A stretch of 64,000 nt of DNA from Pseudomonas putida (lineage in GTDB: Bacteria; Pseudomonadota; Gammaproteobacteria; Pseudomonadales; Pseudomonadaceae): the NCBI RefSeq assembly GCF_002025705.1, contig NZ_CP018846.1, forward strand, positions 2,843,501 to 2,907,500, given 5' to 3'. Position 1 is the first letter of the stretch, and the number at the start of each line of letters is the position of its first letter. A program made the position numbers and the translations under genes. This document shows positions 1 to 9,532 of this stretch, in pieces. The notes under the pieces are model-generated. The model saw only the letters and a list, made by a program, of their open reading frames with translations, was not told the DNA's origin and did not search any database.

Positions 1-77
1 ATCAACGAATAGTCGAACACCTCGATAGGGCCGACCGCGCGGGCCAGAACCCGCCGTCCGCCCAGGGAACATACGCC

Positions 78-1139
78 ATGCAAGCCTCGAACCTCGCTCT
101 GCCCCTGACCCAACCGCAAGCTGCCAACACCACCGTCAGCCATCGCCTGCCCAGCCCGCACCTGCTCAAGCAGCAGATGCCGCTTTCCAGCGAACTCGCC
201 CAGCAAGTCCACAGCCACCGCCAGGCCATCCGCGCCATTCTCGAAGGCCGCGATGAGCGCCTGCTGGTAATCGTTGGCCCATGCTCGATCCACGACCCCC
301 GCTCGGCCCTGGAATACGCCGACCGCCTGGCCGCCCTCAGCCGTGAAGTCGATGACAAGCTGCTGCTGGTGATGCGCGCCTACGTGGAAAAACCCCGCAC
401 CACGGTGGGCTGGAAAGGCCTGGCCTACGACCCGCACCTGGACGGCAGCGACGACATGCACGCCGGCATCGCCCTGTCCCGTGGCTTGATGCTGAGCATG
501 ATCGAACGTGGCCTGCCGATCGCCACCGAGTTGCTGCAACCGATGGCCGCCGGCTACTTCGACGACCTGCTGGGCTGGGCGGCGATTGGCGCACGCACCA
601 CCGAGTCGCAGATTCACCGGGAGATGGTCAGCGGCCTGGAGCTGCCGGTCGGCTTCAAGAATGGCACCGACGGCGGCGTCGGCATTGCCTGTGACGCCAT
701 GCGCAGCGCGGCGGCCCCGCACCGCCACTTCGGCATGGACACGCAGGGCTACCCGGCAATCATCGAAACCCTGGGCAACCCGGACACTCACCTGGTGCTG
801 CGCGGCGGCCACAAAGGCCCGAACCATGATGCCAGCAGCATCGCCCAGGCCCGCCAGGGCTTGGCCAAGGCCGGCTTGCAGGCACGCATCATGGTCGACT
901 GCAGCCATGCCAACAGCGGAAAAGACCCTGCTCGCCAGCCAGCGGTGTTCGAGGATGTGCTGGCCCAGCGCCTGGCCGGTGACCGCTCGATTGTCGGGGT
1001 CATGCTCGAAGGTCACCTGTTCGACGGTTGCCAGGCCTTGGGCAAGGGCGCGCTGAAATACGGCGTGTCGATCACCGATGGCTGCCTGGGCTGGAGCGCG
1101 ACCGAAACCCTGCTGCGCGAGGCCGCAGCCCGTATGTGA
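78..1139 (+). CDS. aroF: 3-deoxy-7-phosphoheptulonate (DAHP) synthase, class I
   Basis: Condenses phosphoenolpyruvate with erythrose 4-phosphate, the first step of the shikimate pathway, in the cytoplasm. The 353-aa protein has the normal class I (AroF/G/H) length. Family motifs are visible: GPCSIHD at residues 67-73, the EKPRTTVGWKG block at about 104-114, GARTTESQ at 171-178 and KNGTDG at 194-199, followed by the RGG and DCSHAN metal/substrate blocks. The ATG at 78 follows AGGGAA with 8-nt spacing. Which amino acid feeds back on it (Tyr, Phe or Trp) cannot be read by eye, so the symbol is a best guess among paralogues. The next gene is a parvulin 81 bp away, with no sign of functional coupling. 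Confidence 0.93.
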   Translation: MQASNLALPLTQPQAANTTVSHRLPSPHLLKQQMPLSSELAQQVHSHRQAIRAILEGRDERLLVIVGPCSIHDPRSALEYADRLAALSREVDDKLLLVMRAYVEKPRTTVGWKGLAYDPHLDGSDDMHAGIALSRGLMLSMIERGLPIATELLQPMAAGYFDDLLGWAAIGARTTESQIHREMVSGLELPVGFKNGTDGGVGIACDAMRSAAAPHRHFGMDTQGYPAIIETLGNPDTHLVLRGGHKGPNHDASSIAQARQGLAKAGLQARIMVDCSHANSGKDPARQPAVFEDVLAQRLAGDRSIVGVMLEGHLFDGCQALGKGALKYGVSITDGCLGWSATETLLREAAARM

Positions 1140-1220
1140 CAGACTGCTGCAAGCCCGGCGAGACATGACCCGATCAAGTGCGCTAGGCTTGCCGTTTTCA
1201 CCCTCCAAGGAGCAGTACCC

Positions 1221-1502
1221 ATGGCACGCGCCACCGCCCGTCACATCCTCGTCAGCACCGAAGAAAAGTGCAACGAACTAAAAGCCCAGATCGAAGCCGG
1301 TGCCGACTTCGCTGAAATCGCCAAGGCCAACTCCACCTGCCCGTCCAGCCGCCAGGGCGGTGACCTGGGCTCGTTCGGCCCAGGCCAGATGGTCAAGGAA
1401 TTCGACACCGTGGTATTCAGCGCCCCGGTCAACACCGTACAGGGCCCAGTGAAGACCCAGTTCGGCTACCACCTGCTGGAAGTGACCAGCCGCCAGGACT
1501 AA
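1221..1502 (+). CDS. ppiC: Parvulin-type peptidyl-prolyl cis-trans isomerase
   Basis: Small single-domain parvulin (93 aa) that isomerises X-Pro bonds in the cytoplasm. It has the compact PpiC pattern: ARHILV at residues 6-11, a CPS..GGDLG block in the middle, GQMV..FD..VF, and the C-terminal GPV.TQFGYHLLEV strand. There is no signal peptide and no SurA/PpiD extension. AAGGAGC lies 8 nt before the ATG. A second parvulin of nearly the same length sits at 12066-12341, and the two bracket the ABC-transporter/ketone-body block. Confidence 0.93.
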   Translation: MARATARHILVSTEEKCNELKAQIEAGADFAEIAKANSTCPSSRQGGDLGSFGPGQMVKEFDTVVFSAPVNTVQGPVKTQFGYHLLEVTSRQD

Positions 1503-1526
1503 GTCATCGCATCCGATGATTATCCC

Positions 1527-1613
1527 TGTGGGAGCGGGCTTGCCCGCGAATAGGCCTGAGCAGTCAACAAAGTTGCCTGGGCGGGCCTATTCGCGGGCAA
1601 GCCCGCTCCCACA
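1527..1613. repeat. Inverted pair of REP sequences (BIME)
   Basis: Two perfectly complementary 30-nt arms (1527-1556 and 1584-1613) separated by 27 nt. Each arm carries the pseudomonad REP core GGGAGCGGGCTTGCCCGCGA. It lies immediately upstream of, or inside the extreme 5' end of, the yejA-like ORF and so matters for its start-codon choice. Confidence 0.93.
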
Positions 1614-1629
1614 ATTCATTTCAGGGATC

Positions 1630-3441
1630 TTGCTTTTATGTGTGGGCTGGATGGCCCAAGCCGCTCCCACCCACGCTTTGACTGTTTACGGCGAAGCGCC
1701 CCGCTACGGCGAAGGCTTCCACCATTTCGACTACGTCAACGCCGACGCCCCCAAGGGTGGCCTGATGCGCCGCTCGGCCATCGAGATCGGCCAGTTCGAC
1801 CATATCCTGCCCTTCATCGACAAAGGCATCGGCGTCAGCGAGGTCGATGGCTGGCTGTATGCGCCCTTGGCGCAACGCTCGTTCGACGAGCCATATACCG
1901 TCTACGGCCTGATTGCCCGGCGCATGGAACGTGGCCCGGATGACGCCTGGCTGCGCTTCGATATCGACCCCAAGGCGACCTTCGCCGATGGCAAGCCGGT
2001 GCGCGCCGAAGACGTGCGTTTCAGCTTCGACAAGCTCATGGCCGAAGGCAGCCTCAAGTACCGCACCCAGTTCGCCGATGTCGCCGGGGTCACGGTCGAA
2101 GGCCCGCAGCGGGTCCGCTTCGACTTCAAGCAACCCCACGGCCGTACCCTGGCCCTGGACGTGGCCAGCCTGCCGGTACTGCCCGAGCACGACTGGGCCA
2201 ACCGCGACTTCGCCAACGGCGCCGGCTTCGACAAGCCCGTCGGCAGCGGCCCGTACCGCATAGGGCGTATCGACAACGGCCGCAACATCACCTTTGAACG
2301 CGACCCGAACTGGTGGGCCAAAGACCTGCCAGTCAACCGTGGGCGCTACAACTTCGAACACATCCGCATCGAGTATTTCGGCGACACCGAAGTGGCGCGC
2401 CAGGTCCTCAAGGGCGGCGGCTACGACTACAACCGCGAGTTTTCCGCCACCGCCTACACCCTGGGCTACAACGGCGCGCAGCTGGACGATGGTCGCCTGC
2501 AACGCGCTCACCTGGGCCCGGCCAAGCCGCAGGCGGCCCAAGGCTTCGTGTTCAACCTGGACAAGCCACAATTCAAGGACCGCCGGGTACGCCAGGCACT
2601 GGCCATGCTCTGGGACTTCGAGTGGAGCAACCGGCAAATGATGCGCAACATGTACATCCGCCAGCAGAGCGTGTTCTCCAATACCCCACTGGCTGCCCGC
2701 GCACTGCCGGATGCGGGCGAGCTCAAGCTGCTCGAACCGCTGCGCGGCCGGGTGCCGGAGGAAGTCTTCACCCAGGTGTTCACGGCGCCGGTTACCGATG
2801 GTTCGGGGATCATTCGACCACAACAGTTGCAGGCGCTGGCCTTGTTGCAACAGGCCGGCTGGAACCCCGAGGGCGATCACCTGGTCAACGCCCAGGGCGA
2901 GCCGCTGGCGTTCACCTTCCTCAACGGCCAGTCCGGCATGGAACGCCTGCTGCTGCCGTGGAAGCGCAACCTGGCACAGATCGGCATCAGCCTGAACATT
3001 CGCAACGTCGACTCGGCGCAGTATGTGAACCGGCTGATGGCCCGCGACTACGACATGATCGTCACGGGCTATTCGGTCACCCTGTCGCCGGGCGCCGAGC
3101 TGTACAACTACTTCGGCTCTGCCGCCGCCAACGACCCAGGCTCGAACAACCTGATGGTGCTCAAGGACCCGGCGGTGGACCAGCTGATCGACGGCCTGGT
3201 GCGCGCCAACACCCAGGCCGACATGCTGCACCACGCCCATGCCCTGGACCGGGTACTGCAATGGAACTACTACTGGATCCCCAACTATTACCCACCGGGC
3301 AGCTCGACGGTGTGGTGGAACCGCTTTGGCCTGCCAAAAACCCAGCCCGCTTATGACGAAGGCCTGGACAGCTGGTGGGAAATCAGCCCGACGGCGCTGA
3401 GCAACGCGCAGATGGCCGAACGGCAAAAGGCTCAGCCATGA
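1630..3441 (+). CDS. yejA: Periplasmic peptide-binding protein of a YejABEF-type ABC transporter
   Basis: Solute-binding protein family 5 (SBP_bac_5, YejA type), expected to capture oligopeptides in the periplasm and deliver them to the permeases encoded next. The mature part starts near [15 protein letters not shown] and is about 590 residues, usual for YejA. The start is unresolved. The longest ORF begins at ATG 1516, but its first ~33 codons read through the REP pair, giving VGAGLPANR and GRAYSRASPLP, and ATG 1516 has no Shine-Dalgarno sequence. The first non-ATG start past the repeat is TTG 1630, which leaves a very short hydrophobic stretch ending in AQA. The REP pair may have replaced the native 5' end. 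The stop overlaps the next start (ATGA), so translation is probably coupled. Confidence 0.85.
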   Translation: MLLCVGWMAQAAPTHALTVYGEAPRYGEGFHHFDYVNADAPKGGLMRRSAIEIGQFDHILPFIDKGIGVSEVDGWLYAPLAQRSFDEPYTVYGLIARRMERGPDDAWLRFDIDPKATFADGKPVRAEDVRFSFDKLMAEGSLKYRTQFADVAGVTVEGPQRVRFDFKQPHGRTLALDVASLPVLPEHDWANRDFANGAGFDKPVGSGPYRIGRIDNGRNITFERDPNWWAKDLPVNRGRYNFEHIRIEYFGDTEVARQVLKGGGYDYNREFSATAYTLGYNGAQLDDGRLQRAHLGPAKPQAAQGFVFNLDKPQFKDRRVRQALAMLWDFEWSNRQMMRNMYIRQQSVFSNTPLAARALPDAGELKLLEPLRGRVPEEVFTQVFTAPVTDGSGIIRPQQLQALALLQQAGWNPEGDHLVNAQGEPLAFTFLNGQSGMERLLLPWKRNLAQIGISLNIRNVDSAQYVNRLMARDYDMIVTGYSVTLSPGAELYNYFGSAAANDPGSNNLMVLKDPAVDQLIDGLVRANTQADMLHHAHALDRVLQWNYYWIPNYYPPGSSTVWWNRFGLPKTQPAYDEGLDSWWEISPTALSNAQMAERQKAQP

Positions 3442-4496
3442 CCAGCTACATCCTGCGGCGCCTGCTGCTGATCATCCCCACCTTGCTCGCAATCTTGCTG
3501 GTCAACTTCGCCATCGTCCAGGCCGCGCCCGGTGGCCCGGTCGAGCAGGCGGTGGCGCGCCTGCAGGGCTTGGGCGGCGGCGCGCCCGGCTCGCGGGTAG
3601 AGGTGGTACACGGCGAATCCCGTGCCACCCGTGGCCTGGACCCGAAGCTGATCGAGGAGATCAAGCGCCAGTACGGCTTCGACAAGAGCGCGCCGGAACG
3701 CCTGTGGCTGATGCTCGGCCAGTACGCCCGGCTGGACTTCGGCCAAAGCTTCTTTCGCGGCGCCAAGGTCACCGACCTGATCCTCGACAAGCTGCCGGTA
3801 ACCTTGTCGCTAGGCTTGTGGGCCACGCTGATCACCTACCTGGTGTCCATCCCGCTGGGCATCCGCAAGGCAGTACGCCATGGCAGCCGCTTCGATGCCT
3901 GGAGCAGCGCGCTGATCGTGGTCGGCTATGCCCTGCCCTCGTTCCTGTTTGCCTTGCTGCTGATCGTGCTGTTCGCAGGCGGTACCTCGCTGAACTGGTT
4001 CCCGGTACGTGGCCTGGTCTCGGACGACTTCGACCAGCTCAGCCTGCTGGGCAAGGTTGCCGACTACTTCTGGCACCTGGTGCTGCCGGTCGGCGCCCTG
4101 GTGATAGGCGGCTTTGCCACCCTTACCCTGCTGACCAAGAACGCCTTTCTCGATGAGATCTCCCGCCAGTACGTGGTCACCGCCCGCGCCAAGGGGCTGA
4201 GCGAACGGCGCGTGCTTTATGGGCACGTGTTGCGCAACGCCATGCTGCTGGTATTGGCCGGGCTGCCCCAGGCGCTGATCACGGTGTTCTTTGCAGGTTC
4301 CTTGCTGATCGAGGTGATCTTTTCCCTCGATGGGCTCGGCCGCATGAGCTACGAAGCGGCGGTATCACGCGACTACCCGGTGGTGTTCGGCACGCTGTTC
4401 ATCTTCACCCTGGCCGGTCTGCTGTTCCGGCTGATCGGCGACCTGGCCTTCACCGTGCTCGATCCGCGCATCGACTTCGACTCGAGGGCGCACTGA
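3438..4496 (+). CDS. yejB: ABC transporter permease, YejB type
   Basis: Inner-membrane permease (352 aa, like E. coli YejB) forming half of the translocation channel for peptides. It starts with the typical [18 protein letters not shown] first membrane helix. A periplasmic loop follows, then the BPD_transp_1 helices with the EAA-like loop [11 protein letters not shown], which contacts the ATPase. The ATG at 3438 is chosen over an upstream ATG at 3375 because it overlaps the yejA stop as ATGA and matches the family N terminus. Its own stop overlaps the yejE start by one base. Confidence 0.93.
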   Translation: MTSYILRRLLLIIPTLLAILLVNFAIVQAAPGGPVEQAVARLQGLGGGAPGSRVEVVHGESRATRGLDPKLIEEIKRQYGFDKSAPERLWLMLGQYARLDFGQSFFRGAKVTDLILDKLPVTLSLGLWATLITYLVSIPLGIRKAVRHGSRFDAWSSALIVVGYALPSFLFALLLIVLFAGGTSLNWFPVRGLVSDDFDQLSLLGKVADYFWHLVLPVGALVIGGFATLTLLTKNAFLDEISRQYVVTARAKGLSERRVLYGHVLRNAMLLVLAGLPQALITVFFAGSLLIEVIFSLDGLGRMSYEAAVSRDYPVVFGTLFIFTLAGLLFRLIGDLAFTVLDPRIDFDSRAH

Positions 4497-5512
4497 TGCT
4501 GTCGCCGGTCTCGCGTCGCCGCATGCAGCGCTTTCGCCGCAACCGCCTGGGCTGGGTGTCGCTGTGGCTGTTTGCCGGCCTGCTGTTGCTGAGCCTGTGC
4601 GCAGAACTGGTGGCCAACGACAAACCACTGCTGCTGAGCTACCAGGGTGAGCTGTACATGCCAGCGCTCAAGCGCTACAGCGAGCAGCAGTTCGGCGGCC
4701 AGCTGCCGTTCCAGCCGGACTACCGCAGCACCTATGTGCGCCAGCTGATCGAGGGCCAAGGCGGCTGGATGCTGTTCGCGCCCATCCCGTTCAGCGCCGA
4801 CACGCCCAACTATGACCTGCTGGTACCCACGCCCAGCCCGCCTAGCGCAAGCAACTGGCTTGGCACCGACGACCAGGGCCGCGACGTGCTGGCACGGGTG
4901 CTGTATGGCACCCGCACCTCGCTGCTGTTTGCCTTTGCCCTGACAGTGATCAGCGTGCTGATCGGTGTCGGCGCCGGCGCGCTGCAGGGCTATTACGGCG
5001 GCTGGGTGGACCTGTTCGGGCAGCGCTTGCTTGAAGTGTGGTCGGGGCCGCCAGTGCTGTACTTGCTGATCATCCTCAGCGGTTTCGTCGAGCCGGACTT
5101 CTGGTGGTTGCTGGGGATCATGGCGCTGTTCTCGTGGTTGACCCTGGTCGACGTGGTGCGCGCCGAGTTTCTGCGTGGGCGCAACCTCGAATACGTGAAG
5201 GCAGCGCGCGCCCTGGGGCTGCCGGATACACAGGTTATGTTGCGCCATGTACTACCCAACGCGATGAATGCGACGCTGACCTATGTGCCGTTCATGCTCA
5301 CCGGGGCCATCACCACGCTGACAGCGCTGGATTTTCTCGGCTTCGGCATGCCCGCCGGCAGTGCCTCGCTGGGTGAACTGGTAACCCAGGGCAAGCAGCA
5401 CCTTGAGGCACCGTGGCTGGGCTTTACCGCGTTCTTTGCGCTGGCAGTGATTCTTTCGCTGCTGGTATTTATCGGGGATGCCCTGCGTGAGGCGTTCGAC
5501 CCCAGAGGGTAG
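4496..5512 (+). CDS. yejE: ABC transporter permease, YejE type
   Basis: Second inner-membrane permease (338 aa) of the peptide importer. It has the N-terminal OppC-like helix (RRNRLGWVSLWLFAGLLLL), a large periplasmic insertion with the GTDDQGRDVLARVLYG motif typical of OppC/YejE proteins, and the EAA loop KAARALGLPDTQ. The yejF ATPase gene that usually completes this operon does not follow. A REP pair and an unrelated regulator come next. The ATPase must be encoded elsewhere or shared with another oligopeptide transporter. Confidence 0.93.
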   Translation: MLSPVSRRRMQRFRRNRLGWVSLWLFAGLLLLSLCAELVANDKPLLLSYQGELYMPALKRYSEQQFGGQLPFQPDYRSTYVRQLIEGQGGWMLFAPIPFSADTPNYDLLVPTPSPPSASNWLGTDDQGRDVLARVLYGTRTSLLFAFALTVISVLIGVGAGALQGYYGGWVDLFGQRLLEVWSGPPVLYLLIILSGFVEPDFWWLLGIMALFSWLTLVDVVRAEFLRGRNLEYVKAARALGLPDTQVMLRHVLPNAMNATLTYVPFMLTGAITTLTALDFLGFGMPAGSASLGELVTQGKQHLEAPWLGFTAFFALAVILSLLVFIGDALREAFDPRG

Positions 5513-5523
5513 ATTTCAAGACC

Positions 5524-5616
5524 GGCCTCTTCGCGGGCAAGCCCGCTCCCACAGGATCGCCACAAAGCTGAAAAGTGTGGATTACCTGTGGGAGCGGGCT
5601 TGCCCGCGAAAAGGCC
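5524..5616. repeat. Inverted REP pair
   Basis: Complementary 30-nt arms at 5524-5553 and 5587-5616, same REP family as 1527-1613 but with the outer arms exchanged. It directly follows the yejE stop and may stabilise or end the yejABE mRNA. Confidence 0.92.
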
Positions 5617-5649
5617 AGGCCTGCACTCACAAGATTCAGGTAGAAGAAG

Positions 5650-7032
5650 ATGCACGAAAGCGACAGCCTCAAGGACTACCCCCAGGTACGGCAACTGGCG
5701 ATCCGCTCGCTGTTCGAGATCATCGAGCAGTCCAGCGAAGGCACGGTGATCGTCGACCGTGAAGCACGCATCGTCTGGATGAACGAGCGCTACGCCCGTC
5801 GCTTCGGCCTCGCCGATGCCAGCAGCGCGATCGGCCAGCCCTGCGAGGCGGTGATCCCCGGCAGCCTGATGCGCCAGGTGGTGAGCAATGGTCGGCCGAT
5901 TCTGCTGGACATGCTCGACACCCCAAACGAGCCGCTGGTGGTGATGCGCCTGCCGATCCACGATGCCCAGGGCGCACTGATCGGCGCCATCGGCTTTGCC
6001 CTGTTCGAAGAGCTGCGCAGCCTGTCGCCCTTGCTCAAGCGCTATTCGAGCATGCAGCAGGAGCTGGCCAGCACCCGCTCGCAATTGCGCGCACGCCAGG
6101 CCAAATACAGCTTCGCCCAGTTCGTCGGCAGCAGCCCGGCCAGCCTTGAGGCCAAGCGCCGCGCACGGCGGGGTGCGGGCAGCGATTCGCCGGTGCTGCT
6201 GCTGGGCGAGACCGGTACCGGTAAAGAGTTGCTGGCCCATGCCATCCACGCAGCGTCCGCGCGGGCACACAAAGCCTTCGTCAGCATCAACAGCGCGGCG
6301 ATCCCCGAAACCTTGCTGGAAGCCGAATTTTTCGGCACCGCACCTGGCGCCTTTACCGGCGCCGATCGCAAGGGCCGCAGCGGCAAGCTGCAACTGGCCG
6401 AAGGCGGTACGTTGTTCCTCGACGAAATCGGTGACATGCCCCTGGCGCTGCAGAGCAAGCTGCTGCGTGTGCTTCAGGAAAAAGAGTACGAACCGGTCGG
6501 CTCGAACCAGATGCTGCGCAGCGATGTGCGCATCATTGCCGCCACCTCCATCGACCTGCAGGCGGCCATGGCCCGCGGGGCGTTTCGTGCCGACCTGTAT
6601 TACCGGCTGAATGTGCTGCCGATCGAGGTACCGCCGCTGCGGCAGCGGGTCGAGGACTTGCCGGCGCTGTGCGAAGCGATCCTGGCCGAACTGGGCAGCC
6701 AGTACGAGTTGGAGCAGGACGCCCAGGCATTGCTGGCACGACACGCCTGGCCCGGGAATATTCGCGAGTTGCGCAACGTGCTGGAGCGGGCGACTTTGCT
6801 GGCTGACCAGCCGCGCCTCGGTGTAGCCGACCTGGCTGCGGCGCTGGGGCCGCTGAGCCCGGTTGCGGGCCAGGCTAATCGCATGAGCTATCGTGAGGCG
6901 TGTGAACAGTTTGAACGGGGTCTGATTGCCGGGGTTTTGGCTGAGCATGGGGGAAATGTGCCCGAAGCGGCCAAGGCGTTGGGGTTGGGGCGCTCGACCT
7001 TGTACAAGAAAATGGTGGCCTTTGGTCTCTGA
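5650..7032 (+). CDS. Sigma-54-dependent transcriptional activator with PAS domain
   Basis: Enhancer-binding protein (460 aa) of the NtrC/RocR type. Residues about 15-125 form a PAS-like sensor. A coiled linker follows, then the AAA+ domain: Walker A GETGTGKE 186-193, sigma-54-contacting GAFTGA 233-238, Walker B GGTLFLDEI 252-260. The C terminus is a Fis-type helix-turn-helix (GNVPEAAKALGLGRSTLYKK). No receiver domain is present, so it is probably tuned by a ligand. The next gene, the GntP-type permease of the hydroxybutyrate module, has a -24/-12 promoter. This gene is therefore the likely activator of ketone-body use. The Shine-Dalgarno sequence is weak (GAAGAAG). Confidence 0.93.
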   Translation: MHESDSLKDYPQVRQLAIRSLFEIIEQSSEGTVIVDREARIVWMNERYARRFGLADASSAIGQPCEAVIPGSLMRQVVSNGRPILLDMLDTPNEPLVVMRLPIHDAQGALIGAIGFALFEELRSLSPLLKRYSSMQQELASTRSQLRARQAKYSFAQFVGSSPASLEAKRRARRGAGSDSPVLLLGETGTGKELLAHAIHAASARAHKAFVSINSAAIPETLLEAEFFGTAPGAFTGADRKGRSGKLQLAEGGTLFLDEIGDMPLALQSKLLRVLQEKEYEPVGSNQMLRSDVRIIAATSIDLQAAMARGAFRADLYYRLNVLPIEVPPLRQRVEDLPALCEAILAELGSQYELEQDAQALLARHAWPGNIRELRNVLERATLLADQPRLGVADLAAALGPLSPVAGQANRMSYREACEQFERGLIAGVLAEHGGNVPEAAKALGLGRSTLYKKMVAFGL

Positions 7033-7082
7033 TTGGAGATTTTTGTTTCTGCTTCGAGATCGCTGCGAGGGCTTCGCCCTCG

Positions 7083-7147
7083 ATCGCGGCTAAAGCCGCT
7101 CCTACGAAGGATCGCGTCCCCCCTGTAGGAGCGGCTTTAGCCGCGAT
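7083..7147. repeat. Inverted palindromic repeat (second REP family)
   Basis: Perfect 23-nt arms at 7083-7105 and 7125-7147 with core GTAGGAGCGGCTTTAGCCGC. It lies in the 271-bp gap between the sigma-54 activator and the permease, just upstream of the sigma-54 promoter. Confidence 0.9.
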
Positions 7148-7238
7148 GGGCTGCGAAGCAGCCCCCTACAGTCTCAAAATGTAGACATCGCGAATAATAA
7201 AAACCAAATAAACCTTATAAATCAATTGGTTACAGATC

Positions 7239-7254
7239 TGGCACGATTTCCGCT
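7239..7254 (+). promoter_or_regulatory. Sigma-54 (-24/-12) promoter of the hydroxybutyrate operon
   Basis: TGGCACG-ATTT-CCGCT matches the RpoN consensus TGGCACG-N4-TTGCW in the invariant GG and GC with correct spacing; only the two T of the -12 box differ. It lies 50 bp before the ATG at 7304 and directly downstream of the gene for a sigma-54 activator. Confidence 0.75.
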
Positions 7255-7271
7255 ATCTCCCGGTCACTCAT

Positions 7272-7281
7272 AACAACAAGA
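7272..7281 (+). promoter_or_regulatory. Crc/Hfq-like catabolite-repression motif in the permease leader
   Basis: AACAACAAGA in the mRNA leader, 22 nt before the ATG and close to the AGGAG ribosome-binding site. It fits the AANAANAA motif bound by Hfq/Crc in pseudomonads. This is inferred from the motif and its position only. Confidence 0.55.
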
Positions 7282-7303
7282 CTCACCCAGGAGACCCATC
7301 CCG

Positions 7304-8695
7304 ATGACCGTGCTCATCGCCCTCGCCGCCTTGGCCCTGCTGATGCTGGCCGCCTACCGCGGTTACAGCGTGATCCTCTTCGCCCCCATCGCCGCCCTCG
7401 GCGCCGTCCTGCTCACCGACCCAGCCGCCGTGGCCCCCGCGTTCACCGGGGTGTTCATGGAGAAGATGGTCGGTTTCATCAAGCTGTACTTCCCCGTGTT
7501 CCTGCTTGGCGCGGTATTCGGCAAGCTCATCGAGCTGTCCGGCTTCTCGCGCTCGATCGTCGCCGCCGCCATCCGCCTGCTCGGTACCCGCCAGGCGATG
7601 CTGGTGATCGTGCTGGTCTGCGCCCTGCTCACCTACGGTGGCGTGTCGCTGTTCGTGGTGGTGTTCGCGGTGTACCCGTTCGCCGCCGAGATGTTCCGCC
7701 AAAGCGACATCCCCAAGCGCCTGATCCCGGCAACCATCGCCCTGGGCGCGTTCTCGTTCACCATGGACGCCCTGCCCGGCACCCCCCAGATCCAGAACAT
7801 CATCCCCAGCACCTTCTTCAACACCACCGCCTGGGCCGCGCCCTGGCTGGGGCTGATCGGCACGCTGTTCGTGTTCTGCAGCGGCATGCTGTACCTGCAG
7901 CGCCAACGCAACAAGGCCCAGCGTGCTGGCGAAGGCTACGGCAGCAACCTGCGCAACGAGCCTGAGACAGCTGCCGACCTGGCCCTGCCCAACCCCTGGC
8001 TCGCACTGTCGCCACTGGTGCTGGTTGGCGTGATGAACCTGCTGTTCACCCACTGGATCCCGCAGTGGTACGGCCCCAGCCATACCCTGCAGCTGCCGGG
8101 CATGAGCGCGCCGGTCAACAGTGACGTGGCCAAGCTCACGGCGATCTGGGCGGTGCAGGCAGCATTGCTGGTGGGCATTCTGATGGTCCTGGTATGCGCC
8201 TTCGGCGTGATCCGCGAACGCCTTGCCGAAGGCACCAAAAGCGCGGTCGGCGGCGCGCTGCTGGCAGCCATGAATACTGCGTCCGAGTACGGCTTTGGCG
8301 CCGTGATCGCCTCGCTGCCGGGCTTTCTGGTGCTGGCCGATGCGTTGCGCGGCATTCCCAACCCGTTGGTCAACGAAGCGATCACCGTGACCCTGCTGGC
8401 CGGCATCACCGGCTCCGCCTCGGGTGGCATGAGCATCGCCCTGGCGGCCATGAGCGACAGCTTCATCGCCGCTGCCAATGCCGCCAACATTCCCCTCGAA
8501 GTGCTGCACCGGGTAGCCGCGATGGCCAGCGGCGGGATGGATACCCTGCCGCACAATGGCGCGGTGATCACCCTGTTGGCGGTAACCGGGCTGACCCACC
8601 GCGAAGCCTACAAAGACATTTTCGGTATTACCCTGATCAAGACCCTGGCGGTATTCGTGGTCATCGCCACGTTCTACGCCACCGGCATCGTCTAA
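7304..8695 (+). CDS. GntP-family permease, probable 3-hydroxybutyrate transporter
   Basis: Integral membrane transporter of 463 aa with about 12-14 hydrophobic segments. It has the GntP-family blocks GALLAAMNTASEYGFGAVIASLPG in the middle and ITGSASGGMSIALAAM, then MASGGMDTLPHNGAVITLL near the C terminus. Proteins of this subfamily next to hydroxybutyrate dehydrogenase are usually annotated D-beta-hydroxybutyrate permease. It is the first gene of an operon with the dehydrogenase, whose ATG comes 11 bp after this stop. A sigma-54 promoter and a Crc-like motif precede it. Substrate is inferred from context, not from residues. Confidence 0.9.
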   Translation: MTVLIALAALALLMLAAYRGYSVILFAPIAALGAVLLTDPAAVAPAFTGVFMEKMVGFIKLYFPVFLLGAVFGKLIELSGFSRSIVAAAIRLLGTRQAMLVIVLVCALLTYGGVSLFVVVFAVYPFAAEMFRQSDIPKRLIPATIALGAFSFTMDALPGTPQIQNIIPSTFFNTTAWAAPWLGLIGTLFVFCSGMLYLQRQRNKAQRAGEGYGSNLRNEPETAADLALPNPWLALSPLVLVGVMNLLFTHWIPQWYGPSHTLQLPGMSAPVNSDVAKLTAIWAVQAALLVGILMVLVCAFGVIRERLAEGTKSAVGGALLAAMNTASEYGFGAVIASLPGFLVLADALRGIPNPLVNEAITVTLLAGITGSASGGMSIALAAMSDSFIAAANAANIPLEVLHRVAAMASGGMDTLPHNGAVITLLAVTGLTHREAYKDIFGITLIKTLAVFVVIATFYATGIV

Positions 8696-8706
8696 GGAGT
8701 TTCTGC

Positions 8707-9477
8707 ATGACTTTGAAAGGCAAGACTGCACTCGTCACCGGCTCCACCAGCGGCATCGGCCTGGGTATCGCCCAAGTGCTGGCCCGCGCTGGCGCCAACA
8801 TCCTGCTCAATGGCTTCGGCGACCCGGCGGCGGCCTTGGCACAAATCGCCAGCCATGGCGTCAAGGTTACCCACCACCCGGCGGACCTGTCCGATGTGGC
8901 GCAGATCGAGGCGCTGTTCGCCCTGGCCGAACGCGAGTTCGGCGGCGTCGACATTTTGGTCAACAACGCCGGCATCCAGCACGTGGCGCCGGTGGAGCAA
9001 TTCCCGGTAGAAAGCTGGGACAAGATCATCGCCCTCAACCTGTCGGCCGTGTTCCATGGCACCCGCCTGGCCCTGCCCGGCATGCGCGCGCGCAACTGGG
9101 GGCGGATCATCAACATTGCCTCGGTGCACGGGCTGGTGGGTTCCACCGGCAAGGCGGCCTATGTAGCGGCCAAGCACGGTGTGGTCGGCCTGACCAAAGT
9201 GGTGGGGCTGGAAACCGCCACCAGCAACGTCACCTGCAACGCCATCTGCCCAGGCTGGGTGCTGACCCCGCTGGTGCAGAAGCAGATCGACGATCGTGCC
9301 GCCAGCGGCGTCGATCCGCAGCAAGCGCAGCACGATCTGCTGGCCGAGAAGCAACCTTCATTGGCCTTCGTCACCCCCGAGCATCTGGGCGAGCTGGTAC
9401 TATTCCTGTGCAGCGAGGCCGGTAGCCAGGTTCGCGGCGCCGCCTGGAACGTCGATGGTGGCTGGTTGGCCCAGTGA
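8707..9477 (+). CDS. hbdH: 3-hydroxybutyrate dehydrogenase (short-chain dehydrogenase)
   Basis: Oxidises (R)-3-hydroxybutyrate to acetoacetate with NAD+ in the cytoplasm. The 256-aa SDR protein has the dinucleotide motif TGSTSGIG (11-18), NNAG (86-89), and catalytic Ser139, Tyr152 and Lys156 in the S-x12-YxxxK arrangement. The C-terminal [10 protein letters not shown] block is typical of bacterial hydroxybutyrate dehydrogenases. TAAGGAG, overlapping the permease stop, is its ribosome-binding site. With acetoacetyl-CoA synthetase at 10072 it makes a pathway from hydroxybutyrate to acetoacetyl-CoA. Confidence 0.94.
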   Translation: MTLKGKTALVTGSTSGIGLGIAQVLARAGANILLNGFGDPAAALAQIASHGVKVTHHPADLSDVAQIEALFALAEREFGGVDILVNNAGIQHVAPVEQFPVESWDKIIALNLSAVFHGTRLALPGMRARNWGRIINIASVHGLVGSTGKAAYVAAKHGVVGLTKVVGLETATSNVTCNAICPGWVLTPLVQKQIDDRAASGVDPQQAQHDLLAEKQPSLAFVTPEHLGELVLFLCSEAGSQVRGAAWNVDGGWLAQ

Positions 9478-9532
9478 CGGGCGGCCTGGGCCTGGCAACG
9501 GTCTTGCACTCGTTCATCAGCAAGGAGGCCCT

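Noticed and set aside
1636..3426. Long minus-strand ORF (596 aa) opposite yejA
   Set aside because: Composition without domains, low-complexity Val/Ala/Gln runs; it is the antisense reading of a well-supported high-GC gene.
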